Assembly (NCBI GenBank): GCA_022457065.1
Contig: JAJGBQ010000005.1
Coordinates: 1,054,001 to 1,118,000, forward strand
Source of the DNA: Curvularia sp. ZM96
Taxonomy: Eukaryota > Ascomycota > Dothideomycetes > Pleosporales > Pleosporaceae
Direction: 5' to 3'
Length of the DNA: 64,000 nucleotides
The stretch's first letter is position 1, and each line of letters starts with the position of its first letter. Under the pieces are notes generated by a model, which worked only from the letters and a program-made list of their open reading frames with translations, was not told where the DNA came from and did not search any database. The position numbers were made by a program, and so were the translations under genes. This document shows positions 23,577-33,056 of this stretch, one piece after another.

Positions 23577-26500
23577 ATGGATCATCAGGGCGCAGGTTTC
23601 GCCTTTGACTCCAATATGGATTTCAGCAACATGTTCGCGGCCACGCCCGGAACCTTGTTCAAGCCAGCGGATAACACTTCTGGCTTCTTCTTTGCCGACG
23701 AGGGCATCGATACAACGGCTTCGTCCTTTATCGATCCCACCACATTAGGCACGCCCCAGCAGGGCGCATACGACATGAACATCCAACCCACCGCAAATTA
23801 CTTCCCGCAAACTCCAGCAACGCAGTTCCTCGATGCTATGCCCACACAGTATAACAATGCTTACGGCAAGCGTCCACTGCAGCTCGAGGCTGATGACTTC
23901 CCCCAGTCGAAGCGTCAAGCAACTTATGACTTCCCTCTGTTTCCTACACCACCCACAACAACAGCCTCTAGCTGGGCCCTAGAGCCAACCCCTTCTACTA
24001 CCACAGTCGAAGGTCTGTCGGATGAGGCGGCTGATGTATGTGCGACATGGTTCACAAAGTACAATGTGCTCCCTGGGTAGGTCAACTCCCCCCAGCTCCC
24101 AATCCTCACGTTTAGGTCGGCTAACAGCCGCAAAGTGACAGGCACATCGACTCACTAAGCCAGCTCACTGGTGAGTCGGCGGACGCGATCCGCAGCTGGT
24201 TTGGCCAGCTTTTAAAGCAAGGCATGGGCAAGGGAGGCCCAAGTGACTCCGCTTACAAATCCCAAACCGCACACATCCAGCAGCAAAGCTCGTTCTGGGA
24301 TGATCACACTTACCAGACAGAGCTTCTGCAGGCCTCCCCACATCAGCCACTACAGATCCTGGCCGAAGACACAACTCCAGAAGTGTCATTTAACCAGGAA
24401 ACCACCGTCTCTGCTACCGCTCAGCTAGTAGCCACAACCAGAAGCTGCAAAAAACGCTGCACACCTACCGATGACTTGGAGTTGCTTGCCAGAGACCCCC
24501 GAAAGATCTACCAGTGCACTAGGAAGTGCGGTAAGCGCTACGGGCGCAAGAACGACTGGAAGAGGAAAGAAGAGGAAGGCTACCCATGCAAGTCATGGGT
24601 ATGTAGCCTGTGCATCAGTGAGGGTGTGGAAAACGTCAAGCCTTGCTACAGAAAGTATCATTTCGTGCAACACTTTCGAAATATCCACGCCGATGTAGAC
24701 CCCGAGGACTATGAGGAAGCGAGCATCGTCTACTCTGAGACAGAATTTCCACGAAAGTGTGGATTCTGTCGCCACCGATTCGCATCTCGACAGGAGCGTA
24801 TTGATCATATCGCCGACCACTTCAAGCAGGGCAAGTGCATGCTCGATTGGCGCGATGACGACGAGAACAACGACGTAGACGACTCAACAGATGACGATAA
24901 CGATGACCGTCCAAGTGGAGATGGCTTTGATGGTAGCCCTTCGTCTCAACCACCGCCGTTCCATCCTGGTGGTGGTGGCGACTCCAACTCCTTCGGCGGC
25001 CAGGGCAGTAGCGGTGGTCCCGCAGGACAGCCACCACAGAGTGGATTCTTCCACTTCCAGCTCTCACAGCTTGGTGAGAGCCAGCGGTATTGTGCGGTCC
25101 AACCTACCAAACTCACTACACCTTCGCCGAACATCTCTCAGTCATCGATCTCACCTGATTGCGGAGGCACGTTCCCAGCAGATGAGTTTGCTAAGCAACA
25201 ATGTCAACTCAACAGGCACAACTCGGCAAAGGGAGACTACGAAAATGCTCTGGCCGGAGATGCTTTCGCCCAGTCCGTAATGACTGACAATGAGGCGTCG
25301 ATGGAGGAACTACTAGATGCTCGTGGCTTGGAACACACGTGTGCAACCAATGATGCAGTCAGCTTCGAAACTGAAGTGCTGCGTTCGACCTCTACACCAT
25401 CTCTGAGCCAGCCAGAGGCAATGCTGGATGACCTGATCAAGGGCGAAGACATTGGGACTCTTGGACTATTGCCCGACACGACCACCACAACGCACTCTCA
25501 ACGTAACAACACGACAGACCAGGCACCAAGTTCACTGTCTATGTCGCTCATTCCACTTTCACGTGCCTTCCACAGTATCAAGCTCCTCGGCGCTGGCGGC
25601 TTTAGTACAGTCGATGAAGTCAGGCATCAGCAAACGGGCCTACGGATTGTGAGAAAGACACTCAAGAATCGTAACCAGACGGCACTCGACGAGCTCAAGA
25701 AGGAAGTCAATGTCCTCCAGAAACTCCGTCACCCTCACATAATCCGCTTCCTTGGAGCCTACTCGAAGGGCGACAAGATGTCAATCCTGCTTTCACCCGT
25801 TGCGGAGACAACACTCGCCGTTTGGCTCGACAAGTCAGCGGCGGAACAGCCTGCTAACTTGTTTGAGACCATTGTCAAGATGTTTGGTTGTCTCGCTTCC
25901 TCTGTCCGATACCTCCACGAGCAACGGCCTGTTGTCAAGCATATGGATATCAAGCCCCAGAACATCCTGGTCGTTGAAGGTGATCGAGAATTCCCGCACG
26001 TCATACTTTGCGACTTTGGTGTCAGCTCTGCAGAAGACAGAGCCGATGACCAGTCACGTCCCTGGACACGCCAATACATCGCGCCCGAGGTCTTTGAAGG
26101 CTTCGCTCGTAAACAAGCTGCTGACATCTGGAGCTTGGGATGCGTCTTTGCAGAGATGGCATCCATTCCACTGAGTCAAGACAATGAGCTATGGATGGAT
26201 TTTAGCAAGACATTTGGTGGAAGATCAGGAACGTATTACTGGCAAGATGTACCAGGAGTACAGAAGAAGCTCACTGCCCTCGCTGCGGAAGCAAACAGAC
26301 CGTCTGAAAAAACGGTCGTCCGCATGCTCCTGAATATGCTTAGCGCCCAACCTGACGAGCGACCGGATGCATCCTCACTCACAAAGGTCTTCACTCCTGC
26401 ACCATGCTGTCTCAACTGGCCGAACGACAAGACGATCTTCCCTGGCCCACATGAGGAGTTCCACGAAGTCGAGAAAATTGGTAAACAACATGGCATCGAC

Positions 26501-27919
26501 CTGCATGACCAGAATGCAATCGACCGTACTGCCAGTGCTACAATTGCAAAGACATGGCTCGACGATTGTTTGTGTACTCACGGTAGTTGTCGCCACTTGT
26601 CGATGGGCTATCCATACGATCTTCCTAAACGCCTGATTGACATCCTACCTGAAGGCCAGCCTGGAAGCTATGTCCGAATCATCAAGAGCGACTCTCTCGA
26701 GACAGCGACCCAGGATGTACAATATGTTGCACTCAGCCACGTCTGGACCCATGCAGAGCCTATTCTCTCGAGCGATTCACAATCGAGGATGCAAACTGAA
26801 CTCGGCTTGGAACAACTACCCGTCGCCGTAAGGAATGCGATTTCGCAAGTCCAGCAACTCGGCTTCCGGTACTGTTGGCTTGACTCACTTTGCGTTCTCC
26901 AAGACTCGGAACAAGAAAAGGAACAAGAGTGCACAAGCATGTCTTCAACCTTCCGCAATGCGGTACTCACGGTCGTCCTTGAACAACTGGCAGGTGCCAA
27001 TGCAATCACCCATCCTGTACCTGGACTTCGAGATTTACACACCATAACGTCGCCCGTCCCATCGTTTACACCCGATGTAGACAGCAACCCGATTGCGACC
27101 CGACTACCAGCGTCCGCCTTGTTACCAGCGGACATTCTCGCTGCACCCAACCTAGGTTGGGATACAAGGGCATGGGCACTTCAGGATCGTCTACTCAGTC
27201 GACGCTTCCTACACTTGGGCGAACAGGCATACTGGGAGTGTAACTCGCTCAAGGCATCCGAGACCTTCCCTCAAGGCTTACCTGCCCTTCTCTGGGAAAA
27301 GACGCATACTCAATGCAGCGAAGACGAGCTGCGTCCACAGAATCCTGCTTTGACTTCTTTTTGTCGTGTTCGTCAAAACAAGACATCTACATTCGGCAAG
27401 ATCCCCAGTTGCCCAAGGGCTCTCGGGCTCAACGCGACACGTCCTCCAATGTTCAACAAGACACCTTTGTGGCACCCGACGCCGGCATCTCTACTCGACG
27501 CCACCACATCTGCGACCTCGGAGCCGCACTTGCCCCTCCCGTCCGCCAGCCGCCTCCGAAACTGCCAATGGATCAAGAAACAAGGCGACGACGCGGGCCA
27601 AGGCACTGAAGCTGTCCAAGCTACCCTCAACATCCACAATCGTATAGACTGTATGGCTTCCTCTGATCACAGTCGCTGTACGTGTTGTAGCAGTAGCGAA
27701 AATAGTAGTACTAGGCAAGCCATAGGTAGGAATGGGAATGGACATGGGAATGGACATGGAAGTAAGGTAAATGCGAATGCGAATACAAATGGGAATAGGA
27801 ATAGGAGTGTGGCTGCTAGGTTTGCGGCGGCAGAGAAAGTCGGCGAATTGGGATACAAAGGTAGCGGAGGAAGGACTGACGACGATTCTGCTGCCAACAT
27901 CGCCAATACACTCGTGTAA
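23577..27919 (+). CDS. Homeobox-like / C2H2 zinc finger / protein kinase / HET-domain fusion protein
   Basis: Two exons, 23577-24076 and 24142-27919 (intron 65 nt, donor GTAGGT, acceptor ACAG), giving 1425 residues; exon 2 is one open frame of 3.8 kb. Order: Gln/Pro-rich N-terminus with KRPLQ...KR, a divergent homeobox-like segment at about 147-195 (helix 3 IRSWFGQLLKQG), Cys/His fingers at about 290-395, an acidic and Gly-rich linker, a protein kinase at about 645-917, then a complete HET domain at about 1028-1190. Kinase residues: GAGGFSTV, Lys672, HMD with Asp769, DFG with Asp791, APE. HET blocks: YVALSHVW, FRYCWLDSLCVLQDSE, AWALQDRLLSRRFLHLGE. The tail is low-complexity with Asn/Gly repeats. 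Homeobox plus C2H2 factors are known in ascomycetes. The kinase and HET additions suggest a signalling or incompatibility protein able to act in the nucleus; that is inference. Confidence 0.85.
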
Positions 27920-28316
27920 TGGCATGGCAGCAGGGCGCACCGATTCACATCGGTGATAGGTTGCGTCGGTAGGGAAGCAAACCTTCTGCTTTCTTACGGT
28001 TCTTTTTTTCATTTCTGGTAACTAGTCATGGTTTTTCTTACGTCTTTCGGTTGGAGTAGTTACGACATATAGCTATGATGTGGTTTTATGAGAGTTTTCA
28101 ATTCACACTTTCATTTGCATGATTCTGCCGTCTTTTATCGTGTGCTTGAGTGAAATGGATGAATCTTCTTCTCATCGTCATTTCGCAAAAGCGATGACGA
28201 TTGTGTACATTATATATATACACGGTGTCAGTTTTCCGCCAAAAACAGGCTCTAAATTGCTTCTTATGCGCATCTCCGCATTCATCATATTTAAATAAAC
28301 ATCAACCTCAAACTCT
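27920..28316. other. Intergenic region between convergent genes
   Basis: 3' flanks of the fusion gene and RRP7. T-rich, no recognisable gene. Confidence 0.6.
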
Positions 28317-29446
28317 TCACGCCTCCGGCCTCACCCTTCCCCTCCTCTCCCTCATCTCTCCGACCCTCCTCCTATCCTCCTCAAACCTCTTCTTAAGCTC
28401 ACCCTCTGCCTTCTTCCTGCGCTCCCTATTCTGGAACCTATAAAAGTCATCCGTCGCCCTATGGTTCCTCTTTCTCTCATCCAACTCGGCCTTCTTCTTC
28501 TCGGCTTCCTCGAGTCTCGCAGGCCCGACTCTGCCTCCGCGGACAACAGCCACAAAGCCGTCTTCGTCGGGGACGGAGCGCGCTGTTTTACGTAGGCGGT
28601 TGCGCATGGTTTCTAGGGCGTTGAATTGAGAGAGGTAGGCGTTGAGGGAGGCTTGGAGGAGAGTGGGGGATGGGTAGAGGAGGGAGTTATGAGTTGTATA
28701 GCCTGTTTTTTGCATTAGCTTTGCTTTGAATATTTTGTGTGCAGCAGCAGCAGCAGCAGCAGCAGCAGCTGGGGAACAGAGCTAGGTAGATATAGAAGGG
28801 GGAATGACTTACGCTCAACACCCATATTCTCAGTCCCTCTCCACACAATCTCCTGCCCTCTGTGGACTGCTTTCTGCACCGTCTTCATCGCGCCTCTTGC
28901 ACTCTTCCTGTCTACGAAGACAACGACAGCGGCGCTCCCGCTTCGTCTCAGCTCGCTGCCCCAAAGCTTCGGCAGCGCACTTTCTGCGTCTTCGACTACG
29001 CCTTCTGCCACCATGGCGGGATCATCTGGCGTCCTCTTCCTCTTTTTGCCCCGCGCGGCGGTATCCCCGGCTCCAGCATCCGCATTACTCCCCATTGCGG
29101 CCTTCGGAGTATCGCTCTTCCACCGTTTATGCAGTGGTTGCGCAGGCACAGAACTATCGAATTCGACGCGCTCGACCATCGAGCCGCCCAGTTGCTCGAC
29201 AAAGAGCGCGCGTACACTGGTTTCTGAGGCGTCGATGGGTACGTTTACGATGAAGAGGCTGCGCTCGTCCGACTCGCTAGGTATGCTGGGCGCATGGGGT
29301 TTTACGTAGATGTAGTGTTTGGCATTGTTGCACTGGTCTGGCAGGCCGGGCAGCGCAGACAGTGTGAGGGGAAGTATGGTAAAGTCTGCGACGGTTTTCG
29401 GGACGGATTTGGCTTTTTTGGCCGTTTGCGGCGCGGTGGGCGCCAT
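28317..29446 (-). CDS. RRP7: Ribosomal RNA-processing protein 7
   Basis: Two exons, 28813-29446 and 28317-28702, giving 339 residues. The intron is 28703-28812 (110 nt, donor GTAAGT) and contains a (CAG)9 repeat. The frame is open 74 codons further upstream, to a Met at 29668, but MAPTAPQTAKKAKSVPKTV fits the family start better. The N-terminal RRM-like part shows FTILPLTLSALPG, HYIYVKPHAPSIP and DERSLFIVNVPIDASE. The C-terminal part is the conserved Rrp7 tail: a helical region (LNAYLSQFNALE), then DEDGFVAVVRGG and a basic RATDDFYRFQNRERRK stretch. Rrp7 acts in the UTP-C/CK2 module of the small-subunit processome in the nucleolus. The long Lys/Arg/Glu helix at the end fits RNA contact. Confidence 0.93.
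28742..28768. repeat. (CAG)9 microsatellite inside the RRP7 intron
   Basis: Nine uninterrupted CAG units on the plus strand, read as CTG on the transcribed RRP7 strand. It lies between the donor at 28812 and the acceptor at 28703. Confidence 0.95.
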
Positions 29447-30144
29447 TGGGACGAGTGTTGCGGTTTGCGCGGGCGATGAAAGACGGGTGCTGGCTGGTGG
29501 TGTTTTGGCAATAGCCTTGAGTCCGAGACAGGTTGAGTGGAGGAGCTCGAGCGCAGCAAGTTCTGAATAAGCGCTCGGTCGGCTGTAGGTAAGAGAGGGC
29601 GGGTCGTGGGAGTCTTCAGATGTATGCGCAAGTGGTATAGGTTGTGCTGGTGGGTATTCAGCGCTCACGAAATTTTGGCAGGGTTGGCACGGCCGCCTCT
29701 AGCTGGAACGCCGATCCCTGGCTTCTCACGCATACGCCCTGACATGAGCAGTATGGCAATTAGACCACGACAAATATATGAATTCTGAAAAAACGAACAG
29801 CAATGTATTCAACAATCCTTTCGCTTAACTAAAAGTTACAGTTTTTATGACGAAGCGCCATGTACAAGGAAACTAAGCAAGAATATGGATATCAATGCGT
29901 TCATAACTCGTAACGACAGTGAGTAATGATTCTCTCAACATAGAGAGTAAATAGAAATTATATAGTGATAACGAGATTCTACTCTACCTGCAAAAACAAG
30001 CAGTAGCAGGCACTGTTGATCAAGCTTTTACAGTGAAATGGTTTGGGTATTGAAATACGGCCGTGTCATGGACGAGAGCAAAAAAGTTGAAGACAGGTAC
30101 GCAACATCATGAGCAAGCCTCATAGCCACATAAACGTAGGCGAT
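29447..30144. other. Intergenic region, RRP7 promoter to SYLF gene 3' end
   Basis: The first 220 bases stay open in the RRP7 frame and could be an N-terminal extension or 5' UTR. The rest is AT-rich with no gene seen. Confidence 0.5.
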
Positions 30145-32087
30145 TTAGTTGAAACCACCTGGGATGCTCTTAATTGGGGAGTCTGGAGGTGAATGGAAAG
30201 CCTCGTCTTTCTTGTCGTTTTCTGGCGACGGCTCATGCGAATACTTTGGCTTGAGTCTGTTGCCAATCTGTTCAAGCCTGCTGTCTTCTACTGAAGACAA
30301 AGACGAAGTGGAATCTCCACGCATGAGCGAAGGGGTCGAGTCTGGGCTATGCTTGGGGACAGTCGGAGAGGGCACAGCTGATGTGTCTTGCGTCGTGCTT
30401 AGCGATCCATCCGAGTTGGTAGAGATCCTGTTGCGGAAAGGGTTCCTGGCAGGGAGGGCGGGCGCGACAGGCTTAGCCACTTGAACAACGCGTGCGCGAA
30501 TTGCCTGCGGGGCTGCTGCCTGGTGAACCTCGTGGACAATTGGCTCCTCTTCCTCATCATCTTCGTCCTCCTCGTCGTCATCGTCCTCTTCGTCATCGTC
30601 CTTGTGATCGTCCAGGTCTACTTGATTACGTGGTGCCGCGTTCCGGGGCGAGCCGCTGGATTTGTCATCCACAGCTACGTCAGATTTTGCTTCAGAGGCT
30701 GTAGGAGTAGCCTCATCGGTCTGCTTTTCAGGGCTCTTTGATTGTGGTGGGGTGGCGTGCTCGATCTTGGTTTCAGGTATCTCCGTCAAGGGAGGAGTAG
30801 GTGTCCGCGCAACGCTTGTTCTTGGTGGCAATGCTGGAGCTGGCTTCTTGACCGTCGGAGGAGGTGGCAGGTCATCTGTCTGCGTGCTCATATCAACAGT
30901 GGGTGCTCGGGACTCAAATACGCTGCTTATAGTGCTCATCCGCCAGCTTGACCGCCGGCTGCCAGCAAAACTCGATCGGTCCGTGCTCTTGCGATATGTG
31001 GAGTTTCTGAAGGAATTGTAGATGGGACTCGTCGGGCTGGGCCTGAATTCAAACTGTTCGCTGGATGGTCGGCTATGTGTTCCTGCCTCCCTGATTTCCA
31101 GACCGGCCTCCTGTAATGCAAGTACGCCAAATGGATCGGGATCAACAGCATCTGGGATACCGAAAGTCTTTTCTTCGGGGGCCGTAACTTCAAAGTCACC
31201 AGGCGGGGCTTCGTCTGGGATCAGGGATTCGTCGACATCTGTGTCACCTTGGGCGGCTTTGAGTGTTTCCATAAGCCTTCGTGTTTCGTAGGGCGGGTGC
31301 CGCACTTTTCCAGCCAATATGTCCTTGACCCCTATGCGTTCACCGTAAAAGCGCTCGTTCTCATCTGTACGTTCGATGATGATAGTTCCGTCTAGTTGGA
31401 GACCAGCGTAGAAGCCTCGCGACTTGATGTAGGTAAACAGGGGCGATTGGCGCTTGTGAATCTCAGTGTCCAGTATGCCTCCAACGCCAGCTGGACCAGC
31501 GACTGCACTGATTTCTCCACCCAGGGTACATCTGATTGACTGGAAAGCCTCGAGTGCTTTTTCCGAATTGATGACAATGACGCAATCGTAGATGTCCACG
31601 CCAACAAGGAAGCCTACACCGACTGTGTGCATCATGATGCCAGAAGGCGGTGACCATGTGCCGTCCTCCTTGCGTGCGACCAGTACACCGGCCCCGCCGG
31701 ATCCGGAGACCCAGAGGCCTGTCCGCATTGTTGTGAATATGCAAAGGCCCTTTGCATTTTGTATGACTTTGGATGGTATCTTCTTGAGCACCTTCTGTTT
31801 GCCTTGGGGTACGTTGGCGGTGGCTGGTCGGTCTTCTTCCTCATAAAAGCCATCCTCTACAGCGGGGTCAGTGGCTGCGGGTGCCTACATAGCGACGACT
31901 TACTGCAGAAACTCTTGAGGATTCGCGCGGCCTTGTCTGACTCGATGTCTAGGGTCGTAGGCCAGAAAGCCTCGGAGCCGACTTTGTTGGACAGACGGTT
32001 AACGGGCGCGCCGAGTTTGTCGACCCAGCTGTAGACCTTGTCGAAGCCGACCTTGGACTGGGTTTTCGTCTTGGACCAGAGCGCCAT
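30145..32087 (-). CDS. SYLF-domain (Ysc84/DUF500) actin-associated protein
   Basis: Two exons, 31904-32087 and 30145-31856, with a 47-nt intron (donor GTAAGT), giving 631 residues. The join gives ILKSFCKDGFYEEED, which is the classic start of the SYLF domain. The domain runs to about residue 265, with IPSKVIQNAKGLCIFTTMR, SGSGGAGVLVARK, VGVGFLVGVDIYDCVIVIN and RGFYAGLQLDGTII. SYLF domains bind phosphoinositides and, in Ysc84, actin at endocytic sites. The remaining 365 residues are disordered: proline motifs (PPPPTVKKPAPALPPR) that could bind SH3 domains, and a run of about 24 mostly Asp/Glu residues. The C-terminal SH3 domain of yeast Ysc84/Lsb3 is absent. Its own role is inferred. Confidence 0.9.
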
Positions 32088-33056
32088 GCTGGCGGGCTGA
32101 CTACGTCACAGGCTGGCCAAGTGCTAGGAGTGGATTCGAGTACGAGTGCACATTGGGCACGCAGAACATAAAAGCGCGACAGGCGGGCTTAAGAAAAGGT
32201 AAAGAGTAGAGGCTCGGGGCCGGATGTGTCGGGGATGAGTGGTACACCAGCGGGCGACGACCGTTTTTCAGTCCCGCGGTACGTCAGCTGTAAGCTAGAG
32301 AGGTGGGCGGACGCTGGCCGATGCAGGTGGCGGCGCCCTGTGCATGTGTGTAGTATTGGTATATCTTAATAATGCCTAGGCACTCGCAGGCGACCAACCC
32401 CTGCGCTTCACGACTCGGACGAACTCTTGGTCGCAGTCAGAAGATATTGATTGACCTGATGCGGCGGGCAGGGAGGGGATCCAAGATCGGTGGCAGCACA
32501 CCATTAGGTCGCAACACGCATGCCGGCTGATTCGTTGAGGAGGCCTCGTATTGGCTACCACGGCCACGCCAGGAACAAGCAGAAAAAACACGAAGGGACT
32601 GAAGTCAGGCTGTGTCCCGGTGACGCTCGGGGCGTGTGCGTGAATCAGTTGCACGTGGCTGTACGATGCCCAGGCCGAGTGAAGTCTGATGGCGCGACCA
32701 GGCTCCCCCGTCGTCCCGTCCATGGTCCGCTCTCCCACAGCCTGCCCTTTCGGAGAAACACTATCGCCGCTCCGAGCCAGCCAACGCGCCAAGCCTCTGC
32801 CGCATCAGGCGCGTCGCTCCGAGCTCACCAAAGTTTACGTTTTGCGACCGCGCCCAAAGGCTGCACAAACAACAAAGAATCTCCCTCGACTTCGCTCCTC
32901 TCAGCCGCCGGTGCGCAGATGCGGAGGACCGTGTCGCCGTGAAATTAGCGCGCCCAATTTAGTACCAGGCCCATTGTTGTTGCAGATTGGCTTGGTCCAC
33001 CCTTCTAGCCTGTCCGCTGCCTGGGCCCGCAAAGCATCACCATAGCACCAACTGCA
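32088..33056. other. Divergent promoter region, SYLF gene and NUP85
   Basis: Both genes are transcribed away from this 969-base stretch. Frames such as 32520-32942 have no domain and overlap others on the opposite strand. Confidence 0.55.

Noticed and set aside
27290..27919. Idea that the C-terminal part of the fusion gene is a separate gene or contains a hidden intron
   Set aside because: The frame stays open to 27919, and candidate donors such as GTAAGG near 27761 are not needed to keep it open; still only moderately certain.
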